Origin: an uncultured Erysipelotrichaceae bacterium
Lineage (GTDB): Bacteria > Bacillota_I > Bacilli_A > Erysipelotrichales > Erysipelotrichaceae
Length of the DNA: 17,146 nucleotides
Direction of reading: 5' to 3'
Assembly: GCA_946621045.1 (NCBI GenBank)
Contig: CAMOOA010000015.1
Coordinates: 1 to 17,146, forward strand
Shown: in pieces, positions 8,014 to 15,405 of the stretch
How the letters are laid out: every line of letters begins with the position of its first letter
How positions within the stretch are numbered: position 1 is the first letter of the stretch
Notes under the pieces: generated by a model
Told to the model about the DNA's origin: nothing
Database searches by the model: none
What the model saw: only the letters and a program-made list of their open reading frames with translations
Translations under genes and position numbers: made by a program

Positions 8014-8943
8014 TCACCTGCTTTCCGTATGCTTCCCTGCCGCTGCGATATCAGATTCCTCTGCGAACGGTTCGCTGCACTTCCCGCAGTCCGCGCATCC
8101 GTTGCAGGAAAGCCGCATCCCGCAGCGCAGGCAGTGAATTCTGAACCTGGGTTTATAAAGTTTCTCTTCCGGGACCGGCTGACCGAAGGAATCGGTTAAC
8201 AGAAACTTCATTTCCTTCCCCTTGAAGGAGAGCCCGGAACGGTATGCCTGTTCACTCATGACCCTGCCGTTTTCAATCGCATAGGTCTTCCCGTCTTTGA
8301 CGAACCGCCGTCCGGTCGTGCAGAACACAAAGGTGATGTCATGTTTCCTGCATTCCTCACTCAGGGTCTTCACCCACTCATAATGCAGGGGTCGGCAGCC
8401 GCCGTAGTTTTCCCCGTCCGCGAGCACCTGTTCGATCTGTCCGGTCTCCAGATACTGTTCAACCGTGATGGGTCCGATCATCGGGGCGCACATGATGCCC
8501 TTGTGTCTGAACGGCAGGTCCAGCAGGATCGGGATCCGCTCATCCGCCCGCTTCTGATTTTCGGCGGTGACATTGAAGAAGATATTCTCCCAGCCCTCAC
8601 CCCAGTTTTCCGGCAGGCAGTCTTTCACCCGCTCCGGACGCTTGGTAAGCAGAAAGAACTTTACATCCGGACGCCTGTGCATGATCTGCCAGGCTTCATC
8701 CCGCCAGGCATCCGCTTCCTCCAGAAAGAAGTCCGAGGTCATGCATACACGGATCATCTCTCCGCTCTGCACTTTATAATTTCCGGCACGGTCCTTTGAC
8801 AGAGGATACCGGAACGCATTCGCATTCTTCCGGATGTCCGCACCGTCCCTGCCGTGCCGTTCATCAAGATAAAACATGTAACAGTTCCGGCATCCTTCAC
8901 TGCATCGTTTACAGCCGTGCCAGGGATTCCATATATCGTGCAT
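8014..8943 (-). CDS. DUF5131 (phage Gp37/Gp68-like) protein, radical-SAM-like, with extra Cys-rich C-terminus
   Basis: A 309-residue protein beginning HDIWNPWHGCKRCSEGCRNC, the hallmark opening of the DUF5131/Gp37-Gp68 family. C14, C18 and C21 make a CxxxCxxC as in radical-SAM enzymes, with an extra C11. The segments FLLTKRPERV (about 97-106) and NVTAENQ (124-130) are also typical. Function of the family is not established; a radical-SAM-type reaction is inferred from the motif. Residues 271-289 add a second cluster (C271, C274, C280, C283, C286, C289) that looks like a zinc or Fe-S knuckle. The ATG at 8943 follows directly after the stop of the hydrolase gene, with AAGGAG 6 nt before it. Members occur on phages and chromosomes; I see no other phage genes here. 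Confidence 0.88.
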   Translation of the reverse strand: MHDIWNPWHGCKRCSEGCRNCYMFYLDERHGRDGADIRKNANAFRYPLSKDRAGNYKVQSGEMIRVCMTSDFFLEEADAWRDEAWQIMHRRPDVKFFLLTKRPERVKDCLPENWGEGWENIFFNVTAENQKRADERIPILLDLPFRHKGIMCAPMIGPITVEQYLETGQIEQVLADGENYGGCRPLHYEWVKTLSEECRKHDITFVFCTTGRRFVKDGKTYAIENGRVMSEQAYRSGLSFKGKEMKFLLTDSFGQPVPEEKLYKPRFRIHCLRCGMRLSCNGCADCGKCSEPFAEESDIAAAGKHTESR

Positions 8944-9753
8944 TCAGCGCTCCTTTTTCAGCCATGCGAAGATGCGCTCATAAAAGTGCCGGTCTTCCTC
9001 ATTCGGCGCATGGCCGTATTCCTCATAAATATAAAGATCACTGCCCTTGATCTGTTCGTGCATGTCCAGCGATGCCTGAACCCCGACGATCCGATCGTTC
9101 CGGCCGGCAAGGATCAGGGTCGGACAGGTGATCTGTTTCAGTCTGTCAGACATGTCAAATGCAAGAATCGCCTGCGCATTGCGGATAAAGCGCTCATAGC
9201 TTTTCGGTTTTCCGGCCATGCCGAGAAACGGATACAGGAGCCGGTATTTTTTCAGATATCTCCCGGAATAATAATGTTCTGCCGTATCGGTCATCAGGGC
9301 TTTGTGATCCTTCTTCGATACGAACTCCAGCCAGCGGGTCACATTCTCCTTCACCGGCTCATTGGCATTCGGCGCACTGACCGCAAGGATCAGTTTTGTG
9401 ATCTTTTCCGGATGACGGACTGCCAGCGCCTGGGCAATCATCCCGCCCTGAGAGACACCGAACACGGCCGTCTTTTTCACTCCGAGCTGTTCCAGCACCG
9501 ATGCCTGATCATCCGCCATGTCTTCGATCGTATAGCCCTCCGGCATGTCATTCTTCCGGGAGAACATATAGATCGTATAATCGTTCAGATACTTACGGTA
9601 CGGCATGGACAGCACCCATGCCATGCCCTTTACGGTGGACAGACCGTCCGAAAGCCCCGGAAGGATGATCAGGGTTTCCGGTCCGTTTCCGAAGCGCACA
9701 TATTCCATGGATGTGGTTCTGACCGGCACAGAGCCGCCGTATATGTTTCTCAT
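8944..9753 (-). CDS. Alpha/beta hydrolase
   Basis: A 269-residue alpha/beta-fold hydrolase without signal peptide. The catalytic triad can be placed as Ser101 in GVSQGG (99-104), Asp220 in GRNDRIVG and His248 in YGHAPNEED. This layout fits esterases, thioesterases and C-C hydrolases; the substrate is unknown. The first gene of a four-gene unit that also contains a second esterase. The ATG at 9753 has no Shine-Dalgarno; a -10 lies within about 6-12 nt upstream, so the mRNA may be leaderless. A later ATG at residue 16 also lacks a Shine-Dalgarno. It is transcribed divergently from the zinc-ribbon gene at 9841, with 87 bases between the start codons. Confidence 0.9.
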   Translation of the reverse strand: MRNIYGGSVPVRTTSMEYVRFGNGPETLIILPGLSDGLSTVKGMAWVLSMPYRKYLNDYTIYMFSRKNDMPEGYTIEDMADDQASVLEQLGVKKTAVFGVSQGGMIAQALAVRHPEKITKLILAVSAPNANEPVKENVTRWLEFVSKKDHKALMTDTAEHYYSGRYLKKYRLLYPFLGMAGKPKSYERFIRNAQAILAFDMSDRLKQITCPTLILAGRNDRIVGVQASLDMHEQIKGSDLYIYEEYGHAPNEEDRHFYERIFAWLKKER

Positions 9754-9759
9754 ACTGAA

Positions 9760-9794
9760 ATTGTAATATACAGATGTATCTTTCTGTGTGTTAC
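9760..9794 (-). promoter_or_regulatory. Candidate promoter of the hydrolase/DUF5131 unit, near-leaderless
   Basis: On the minus strand TATATT (9770-9765) has GTAACA (9794-9789) 18 nt upstream, 4 of 6 matches to TTGACA. TACAAT (9765-9760) overlaps it. Either -10 would start RNA 0-6 nt before the ATG at 9753. Confidence 0.4.
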
Positions 9795-9840
9795 TTTAAA
9801 AGCGGATACGATAATAAGGAAAGACAGGGAGACAACCGCC

Positions 9841-10323
9841 ATGGGAATTCTGGATGATCTGTTTCACACGGATAAGAAAAGCAAATTTGAAGAAACGATG
9901 GACAGCCTGATGGACCGTGAGATCCTGAACGGCAAAACCATGAAGAAGGCAGTCGGCGCACTGAATGATGCGGCAGACGGCATCACCGCCGGACTGTCGG
10001 AGCTGCTTGGAGAAAACCCGCCCGAACCCTCTGCCGACCGAACCTCCATTCCGGATATCGACGCAAAGTCAAAGGACTGGGACCGTATGTTTGACGCGAT
10101 CCAGACAAAGGAACTCAGCAGATTCAAGATCTGTCCGAAGTGCGGACAGGCCGCGGATGCGAAAAACAATTTCTGCCCGGAGTGCGGCGCAGCGCTTCCG
10201 GCTCATACCGCAGCGGTGCGCATCTGTCCGAAGTGCGGTGCGGAAAACGATGCCTTTGCGGAGACATGCGCGAAGTGCGGAGAATCCATGCCGTTTATCG
10301 ACGTCAAAAACTCCGCAGAATAG
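9841..10323 (+). CDS. Double zinc-ribbon protein of unknown function
   Basis: A 160-residue protein starting MGILDDLFHT. The N-terminal 90 residues are charged and probably helical, with no family I recognise. The C-terminus has two zinc ribbons of the CPKCG type: C98, C101, C112, C115, and C129, C132, C143, C146, each CxxC-x10-CxxC. No membrane segment is present. The ATG at 9841 has AGGGAG ending 9 nt upstream; the same frame is open further upstream but that part is antisense to the hydrolase gene and lacks a ribosome binding site. It is divergent from the hydrolase/DUF5131/zinc-ribbon unit, whose third product also has a zinc ribbon. Such proteins often serve as protein- or nucleic-acid-binding adaptors; no specific role can be assigned. 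Confidence 0.87.
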   Translation: MGILDDLFHTDKKSKFEETMDSLMDREILNGKTMKKAVGALNDAADGITAGLSELLGENPPEPSADRTSIPDIDAKSKDWDRMFDAIQTKELSRFKICPKCGQAADAKNNFCPECGAALPAHTAAVRICPKCGAENDAFAETCAKCGESMPFIDVKNSAE

Positions 10324-10333
10324 CCTCTGAGGG

Positions 10334-10376
10334 AAACGACCGGAAATGTTCCTGCTGGATCGCATCCGGCCGTTTT
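10334..10376. terminator. Bidirectional terminator between convergent genes
   Basis: Arms 10334-10344 (AAACGACCGGA) and 10365-10375 (TCCGGCCGTTT) pair with one A-C mismatch on plus-strand RNA, followed by TTTT (10373-10376). On minus-strand RNA the mismatch becomes a G-U pair and the stem is continuous, ending in UUU. It lies 10 bases after the stop of the 9841 gene and 33 after the stop of the phosphoesterase gene. Confidence 0.65.
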
Positions 10377-10408
10377 GCATATCGTACGATTTTTAAAGTC
10401 TTATCCGG

Positions 10409-10894
10409 TCATTTCCGGAACTTCAGTTCAATCAGATTCACCCGCGCTGCCCGGATGGCAGTATCCGTCACATCCAGCTCCATCAGACACGCCGGGGTAT
10501 CATCCCGGTTTTTCCATACCGAGCCGGGATTCAGAAGACGGATCCCGTTTACGGTCCGGTCGCAGTACACATGCGTATGTCCGAAGAAGACCGTATTGAA
10601 TCCCTTCTCCTTTGCGTATGCCGCAAGGAGGCGGTAATCCGGCGAGGCTCCGGAGATCACATCATGGCCGTGTTTGATCAGAATATGATGCGTTCCGATC
10701 TGCAGGGTCTCTTCCATCGGAAACTGCCGCGCGTCATCGAGATTGCCGGCCACCGTAAGAAATCCCTTCATCTTTTCCGGCGCAAGCAGACAGTCGCCGC
10801 AGTGCACAAGCAGACCGGCATCGGGATATTTCTCCCGGATCAGGGGCAGGGCATCCGTATTAAAGTGGGAATCCGAACAGAGAATCAGTTTCAT
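10409..10894 (-). CDS. Metallophosphoesterase, YfcE/MJ0936 family
   Basis: A 161-residue small phosphodiesterase; family members use a di-metal centre and cleave phosphodiesters in vitro, with physiological substrates mostly unknown. All metal ligands are visible: D8 and H10 (CSDSH), D34 (HCGD), N51 (VAGN), H75 (KHGH), H106 and H108 (GHTH). The ATG at 10894 gives MKLILCSDSH, the normal family start. An in-frame GTG at 10906 is rejected because TATAGT, a good -10 box, overlaps it and would start RNA near 10898. There is no Shine-Dalgarno, so this gene too looks leaderless. It is read as a single gene downstream of the hybrid kinase and convergent with 9841. Confidence 0.93.
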   Translation of the reverse strand: MKLILCSDSHFNTDALPLIREKYPDAGLLVHCGDCLLAPEKMKGFLTVAGNLDDARQFPMEETLQIGTHHILIKHGHDVISGASPDYRLLAAYAKEKGFNTVFFGHTHVYCDRTVNGIRLLNPGSVWKNRDDTPACLMELDVTDTAIRAARVNLIELKFRK

Positions 10895-10904
10895 AGGCTT
10901 TTTC

Positions 10905-10933
10905 ACTATACCGCAACCATGCGGTCATGAGAA
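10905..10933 (-). promoter_or_regulatory. Candidate promoter of the metallophosphoesterase gene
   Basis: TATAGT (10910-10905) on the minus strand with TTCTCA about 17 nt upstream (10933-10928). Transcription would begin about 4 nt before the ATG at 10894. Confidence 0.45.
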
Positions 10934-10956
10934 CGGGACACCGTATCCGTGTCCCG
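10930..10956 (-). terminator. Terminator of the hybrid histidine kinase gene
   Basis: CGGGACAC (10934-10941) and GTGTCCCG (10949-10956) form an 8-bp GC-rich stem with a 7-nt loop, followed on the minus strand by TTCTC. The U-tract is short. It starts 6 bases after the stop codon at 10963. Confidence 0.65.
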
Positions 10957-10962
10957 CTTCCG

Positions 10963-13900
10963 TTAATCATGAATCAGACTTTCCAGTGTTTCAAACAGCA
11001 CTTCCGGCTGAACCGGCTTGGAGAGATGCGCATTCATTCCTGCCTGCAGGCTGCGCTGCACATCCTCATCGAACGCATTGGCGGTAAGCGCAATGATCGG
11101 AATCTGTTTGGCGTCTTCCCGGTCCATGGCTCGGATCGTACGGGTGGCCTCAAGGCCGTCCATTTCCGGCATCCGGACATCCATGAGCACCGCATCATAG
11201 TAGCCCGGCGCACTTGCGCTGAACTTCTCCACGGCGATCTTTCCGTTTGCGGCGATCTCCGACCGGATGTCGCGCATCTGAAGAACCATTTCCATGATCT
11301 CCGCGTTGACTTCCACATCTTCCGCAAGCAGCACCCGCCGTCCGGCAAGGTCCGCCGCGCCGGCCGTCTGTCTGGCGAGCACGTTCTTCTTCTGCAGGGC
11401 AGACCGGAATTCTTCCAGCACGGCTGACGCAAACAGCGGTTTGGGAATAAAGCTGTCCACGCCGGCTTTCGTTGCCTCTTCAAAGACGTCATCCCACCGA
11501 TATGCCGTAAGAATGATGATCGCAGATTCGTCTCCGATCACCTCACGGATCCGCCGTGTGGTTTCCACACCGTCCATCTCCGGCATCTTCCAGTCCACAA
11601 GGATCAGATTGTACGGCTCATGGCGCGCATGCCGAAGCGTTACCATTTCAACGGCCTTTGCGCCGGAGTCCGCAAGCTCGGAGGAAATGCCGATCTTTTC
11701 CAGCACCAGCTTCGCGTGTTCGCAGGCCACCGCATCATCATCGACGATCAGAACGGTGAGTCTGGCCGGTTCGATTTCAATGTCGCCTTTCGCAGTTTCC
11801 TCTTCACGCTTTGCGTCATCGAGGGTGACGGTCACGGTGAAGACAGAGCCCTTGCCCTTTGTGCTGGCAGCCTCGATATGACCGTTCATCATTTCCACGA
11901 TGCTTCTGGTAATCGCAAGACCGAGACCGGAGCTTCCGTAACGGCCGGTTGTCGAGTTGTCTTCCTGGCTGAACGGTTCAAAGATCTTCGGCAGGAAGTC
12001 CTCGCTCATACCGATACCGGTATCCGTGATTCGGAACTGGATCGAAGACTTGCCGTCAAACTGCGCAATCCGTTCCACTTCAAACTGAACGCCGCCCTCG
12101 GGCGTGAACTTCACGGCATTGCCGAGAATATTGATCAGCACCTGACGGAGCTTCATGTTGTCGCCGATATAGTAGTCTCCGATATCGCCGATGACATGGC
12201 ACTGGTAGTCAATGCCCTTGTCATGACACTGGGCGCTGAACATCGTGTTGACGGTTTCAAGCAGCTTGGAGAAGGAGAACTCCTCATTGCGCAGCACCAT
12301 CCGTCCGGATTCAATGCGCGTCATGTCAAGGATGTCATTGATCAGGCCGAGCAGATGTTCGGCGGATCTGCCGATCTTTCTGAGATATTCCTTTGTCTTT
12401 TCCGGTGTCTCCGGATCGTTCAGTGCGATCGTATCCAGACCGATGATCGCATTCATCGGCGTCCGGATCTCATGGCTCATGTTGGACAGGAAGGCCGTCT
12501 TTGCCTTGGAGGCTTCTTCCGCCGTACGCAGCGCATCACTGAGCGCCTGGTTCTGCGCAGCGTTCTTTCTTGTCTCTTCATCCGTATCCGCAAAGCATGC
12601 GCCGACATAGGTTACCGGCGAGCCGTCGCGTTCCTCCGGATGTCTTGTGTCCGCAAAGCGTACTGTCTCATAGCTTTCGTGATCATGACGCTTTACAAGA
12701 TACGTATATGCGGTGACACGGTTCGTTTCCAGCTCTTTCTTTACATTCTCCGGCTGAACGAACTTCAGGAAGGCATCGCGGTAGGCATCCGTGACATAGG
12801 TATTGGCATAGTCCGTGACCGATTTCAGGTATTCAAAACTCTCTCCGACCTTGAATCCGGTGCCGTCGAGATCTTCGTGTTCCTGATAACAGATGCCCTG
12901 GTCCTTGTCGAGATTGAGATAATAGACACTCCAGTAATCGGAGGAGAGCGCCGCAATCAGATTCTCCTGCTGTTTTCTCGCCCGTTCTTCCCTGAGAAGC
13001 TTTTCATTGAGTTCAAGCCGGCGGGTCAGCTCTTCCTGCTTGATCCGGTTTTCCGTATCGGCTCTTTCTTTTTCAACCTGCAGTTTTCCGGACTTGCGGA
13101 CCTGGTCCATGATGAAGGCAAACATTCCCAGCATCACCGCAACCGTAAGAACGGACTGTATGATGCCGCGGGTGACCGCACCCTCCGAGATATGAGAGAT
13201 CCGCTCACTGATGACGCTTTCGCGGATCAGGTAGGTCAGCTGCCAGTCGGTTCCGGTAATCGGAATATAGGCCAGTGTCTCGCGGATGCCGTTGTAGGTA
13301 AAGGAAGCCTGACCGCGGGTTCCGCTCTCAAACTCTTCCGCAAAGGATGCATACGTGTACGGGGATTCAAAGACAGCACGCTTCATGGCGTCCAGCAGAT
13401 TGTCTTCCTGCGCAAGACCGCCGAGGATGGCTTTGGTCAGCGCGGTGCCGTCACGGGTATAGATATTGCAGAAAGTGACCTCACTGGTATTGGTCGTCAT
13501 CGAGGTGCCTTCCAGCATTTCCTCCATATCCGTTCCGACAATGCCTGCAGTGAGTTTTTTGCCCTGGAAGGAAATATCGGTCGGAATGGCAATGATGACA
13601 CTCGCATCACTGTCCTCAAGATGATATGAGAACACCTGCGGTTCCTTCAGTGTACGGTAATCAAAATCATATTCGTCGATATTGGTTTCATATCCGACAG
13701 AGGTATAGATCAGACCGTCTTCATCCACGAAGGCAAACCTTTCGAGCCGAAGCAGCCGCTTCATCCGCGACTGGTATGCCATCATATGTTCACGGTCGGA
13801 AAGATCCTGTTCCGTCATCAGGGCAATTGCGGTCGCAAAGGTCTGCGCCTTTTCCGAAAGATTATGTTCCACAACCTGTTCACGCCGGCCGGCAAGCTCA

Positions 13901-14055
13901 TCCAGATAGAGGTTACTGACGGTGCGCACCGCGGATTCCGTATCCCGCCGTGCACTCCGGCCCATCCAGACTGTCGTAAACACCAATATGATCGCAAGCA
14001 CCGCTGTTCCGATGATTGATATGAGCGCTGTCCGGTTTTTTCTGATTTTATCCAC
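10963..14055 (-). CDS. Hybrid sensor histidine kinase with two receiver domains
   Basis: A 1030-residue membrane sensor kinase. It has a membrane helix at about 10-32, an extracytoplasmic Cache-like sensor (about 33-294, with AFVDEDGLIYTS at 108-119), a second helix at about 297-316, a charged coiled coil to about 366, a PAS-like region (367-495), HisKA with H528 (FLSNMSHEIRTP), HATPase with N646, DTGIGMS (678-684) and GLGLA (710-714), then receiver 1 (D821 in LVDWKMPEMDG) and receiver 2 (D959 in LMDVRMPEMDG). No HPt domain or DNA-binding output is attached or adjacent. The start is GTG at 14055 with AAAGGAG 8 nt upstream. It stands alone between its own promoter and terminator. Ligand unknown. 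Such kinases are common in Clostridia and Erysipelotrichia and often signal to HPt or cyclic-di-GMP proteins elsewhere. Confidence 0.96.
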   Translation of the reverse strand: MDKIRKNRTALISIIGTAVLAIILVFTTVWMGRSARRDTESAVRTVSNLYLDELAGRREQVVEHNLSEKAQTFATAIALMTEQDLSDREHMMAYQSRMKRLLRLERFAFVDEDGLIYTSVGYETNIDEYDFDYRTLKEPQVFSYHLEDSDASVIIAIPTDISFQGKKLTAGIVGTDMEEMLEGTSMTTNTSEVTFCNIYTRDGTALTKAILGGLAQEDNLLDAMKRAVFESPYTYASFAEEFESGTRGQASFTYNGIRETLAYIPITGTDWQLTYLIRESVISERISHISEGAVTRGIIQSVLTVAVMLGMFAFIMDQVRKSGKLQVEKERADTENRIKQEELTRRLELNEKLLREERARKQQENLIAALSSDYWSVYYLNLDKDQGICYQEHEDLDGTGFKVGESFEYLKSVTDYANTYVTDAYRDAFLKFVQPENVKKELETNRVTAYTYLVKRHDHESYETVRFADTRHPEERDGSPVTYVGACFADTDEETRKNAAQNQALSDALRTAEEASKAKTAFLSNMSHEIRTPMNAIIGLDTIALNDPETPEKTKEYLRKIGRSAEHLLGLINDILDMTRIESGRMVLRNEEFSFSKLLETVNTMFSAQCHDKGIDYQCHVIGDIGDYYIGDNMKLRQVLINILGNAVKFTPEGGVQFEVERIAQFDGKSSIQFRITDTGIGMSEDFLPKIFEPFSQEDNSTTGRYGSSGLGLAITRSIVEMMNGHIEAASTKGKGSVFTVTVTLDDAKREEETAKGDIEIEPARLTVLIVDDDAVACEHAKLVLEKIGISSELADSGAKAVEMVTLRHARHEPYNLILVDWKMPEMDGVETTRRIREVIGDESAIIILTAYRWDDVFEEATKAGVDSFIPKPLFASAVLEEFRSALQKKNVLARQTAGAADLAGRRVLLAEDVEVNAEIMEMVLQMRDIRSEIAANGKIAVEKFSASAPGYYDAVLMDVRMPEMDGLEATRTIRAMDREDAKQIPIIALTANAFDEDVQRSLQAGMNAHLSKPVQPEVLFETLESLIHD

Positions 14056-14099
14056 GTGACCGTCTCCTTTCTCTGAAGAGGATGCTCGGGTACCTTCCG

Positions 14100-14125
14100 G
14101 CAGACCGCCGTTACGGGCAGTCCGC
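14100..14125 (-). repeat. Hairpin in the leader of the hybrid kinase mRNA
   Basis: Arms 14100-14109 and 14116-14125 pair over 10 positions (two G-U on minus-strand RNA) around a 6-nt loop. It lies between the proposed transcription start (about 14139) and the ribosome binding site. No U-tract follows, so not a terminator. Confidence 0.45.
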
Positions 14126-14145
14126 AGAATCTTTTGTTATATTTC

Positions 14146-14172
14146 ATTATACTATCTGCACAGGTGTCACAA
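14146..14172 (-). promoter_or_regulatory. Promoter of the hybrid histidine kinase gene
   Basis: Perfect TATAAT on the minus strand (14151-14146) with TTGTGA (14172-14167) 15 nt upstream, a short spacer. Expected RNA start near 14139, giving a leader of about 84 nt. Confidence 0.55.
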
Positions 14173-14174
14173 TC

Positions 14175-14199
14175 GAAAAAACAGCTCCGCGGGAGCTGT
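14175..14199 (-). terminator. Strong intrinsic terminator of the CDF transporter gene
   Basis: ACAGCTCC (14181-14188) and GGAGCTGT (14192-14199) make an 8-bp stem with a 3-nt loop, followed on the minus strand by TTTTT (14180-14176) and CG. It begins 6 bases after the stop at 14206. Confidence 0.93.
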
Positions 14200-14205
14200 C
14201 ATTCA

Positions 14206-15312
14206 TCATTCCGTAAAGTCATGAAGCACATTGATCTGAATATCGTATTCCGGATACGCCGTTTTCACTTTTTCCAGCAGTTCCTTTCGGAAGGATTCCG
14301 CGCTCCGCACCCCGAATTCCAGCACCGCTTCGAAGTTCATTGTCTTGTCCACAAAGTCGATGTAGAAGCCGTGCATTTCCTTTCCGCCTTCGGTTTTGCG
14401 CACGATATTTCTTACCGCTTCCCGGATTGCGATGATCTCCCCGGAACTCGTATTGATCGCATAGATGGACAGTCCCATCATTTCAACACCGGTGTCTTCC
14501 TTTACCTTGCGGATCACTGCCCGCTGAAGATTGTCGATCCAGGCCACGGTCAGCTGATCGGATACCTCAATATGGGCGGAACCGACCAGGCGCTCCCTGC
14601 CGTAGCTGTGGATCGCAAGATCATACACGCCGTCGATCTCCGGAAAACTCTGAATGGAATTCCGCACTGCCTTCGCAAGCTTTATATCTGGCGCCTCACC
14701 CAGAATGCCGGAGGCGGTTTCCCGCAGGGTCACGATGCCGTTTTTCATGATCAGAAGCGAGATTGCCGCACCGACCCAGGCTTCGACCGCATAACCGGAC
14801 ATCATATAAATGACCGCCGCAAGAAAGATGGCAGCCGAGCCGATCGAATCATTCAGCGCATCGATGCCCGAAGCGATCAGCGGCTGTGAAGACAGTTTCT
14901 CTCCCTGTTTTTTTGTATGCAGGCCGATCAGCACCTTGACAAGCAAACCGGCCGCAACCACAGCCATGGTCAGCGCGGAATAGTCCACGGGTTCGGGTTG
15001 CAGGAGGCGCAGCACGGAAGAGCGCAGCGCGTCAAAGCCCGCATAGGTGATCAGAAGGCCGATGATCAGGGAGGAAAGATATTCAATTCTTCCGTAGCCG
15101 AACGGATGTTCCTTGTCCGGCTCCTTTTCCGAAAGCCGGGTTCCGATGATCGTCACCAGGGACGACATGCCGTCTGCGATGTTGTTTACGGCATCGGTGA
15201 TGATCGATACCGAGTTTGCGGCTGTGCCCACGGCCAGTTTGAAAACCGCCAGCAGAAGATTGCCGGCGATGCCCGCTGCACTGGTTCGGATAATCGCTCT
15301 GTTTCGGCTCAT
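14206..15312 (-). CDS. Cation diffusion facilitator (CDF) family metal efflux transporter
   Basis: A 368-residue membrane transporter exporting divalent metal by proton exchange. Residues 1-210 contain the helices of the family; the TM2 site shows D40-x3-N44 (TDAVNN) followed by D47, and the TM5 site D151-x3-D155 (GIDALND). Zn/Cd members usually have His in the first TM5 position, so Asp there points towards Mn or Fe/Mn export; this is inference. HPFGYGRIEYLSSL near 69-82 is the conserved loop after TM2. The cytoplasmic tail is long, with one ferredoxin-like domain at about 207-292 and what seems a second at 295-366. I chose ATG 15312 (MSRNRAIIRTS), the usual family start, over a GTG at 15354 that adds 14 residues without a ribosome binding site. 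Confidence 0.93.
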   Translation of the reverse strand: MSRNRAIIRTSAAGIAGNLLLAVFKLAVGTAANSVSIITDAVNNIADGMSSLVTIIGTRLSEKEPDKEHPFGYGRIEYLSSLIIGLLITYAGFDALRSSVLRLLQPEPVDYSALTMAVVAAGLLVKVLIGLHTKKQGEKLSSQPLIASGIDALNDSIGSAAIFLAAVIYMMSGYAVEAWVGAAISLLIMKNGIVTLRETASGILGEAPDIKLAKAVRNSIQSFPEIDGVYDLAIHSYGRERLVGSAHIEVSDQLTVAWIDNLQRAVIRKVKEDTGVEMMGLSIYAINTSSGEIIAIREAVRNIVRKTEGGKEMHGFYIDFVDKTMNFEAVLEFGVRSAESFRKELLEKVKTAYPEYDIQINVLHDFTE

Positions 15313-15362
15313 GGTTTCTATGACAATTACACTATGTTTTCCGTATTTCTGCACATATTATC

Positions 15363-15394
15363 GCAGGGTCTGCCGTTTCCTGCACGGCCCCTGC
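15363..15394 (-). repeat. Nested hairpin between the 223-residue gene and the CDF gene
   Basis: GCAGGG (15363-15368) pairs with CCCTGC (15389-15394), and inside it GCCGT (15372-15376) pairs with ACGGC (15384-15388). It lies 12 bases after the stop at 15406. There is no U-tract; the minus strand continues GATAAT, which could be a -10 for the CDF gene. Function undecided between weak terminator and leader structure. Confidence 0.4.
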
Positions 15395-15405
15395 ATGCAT
15401 TCCCG

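Noticed and set aside
8854..9840. Upstream extension of the 9841 zinc-ribbon frame to a 489-residue protein
   Set aside because: The added part is antisense to the DUF5131 and hydrolase genes; the ATG at 9841 has a good ribosome binding site and starts a compact protein.
10380..10389. Palindrome ATCGTACGAT followed by T5
   Set aside because: With no loop bases it cannot form a stable hairpin; the adjacent stem at 10334-10375 explains termination better.
11620..13629. A 669-residue plus-strand open frame
   Set aside because: Antisense to the histidine kinase, whose motifs are intact; no ribosome binding site and no recognisable domain.
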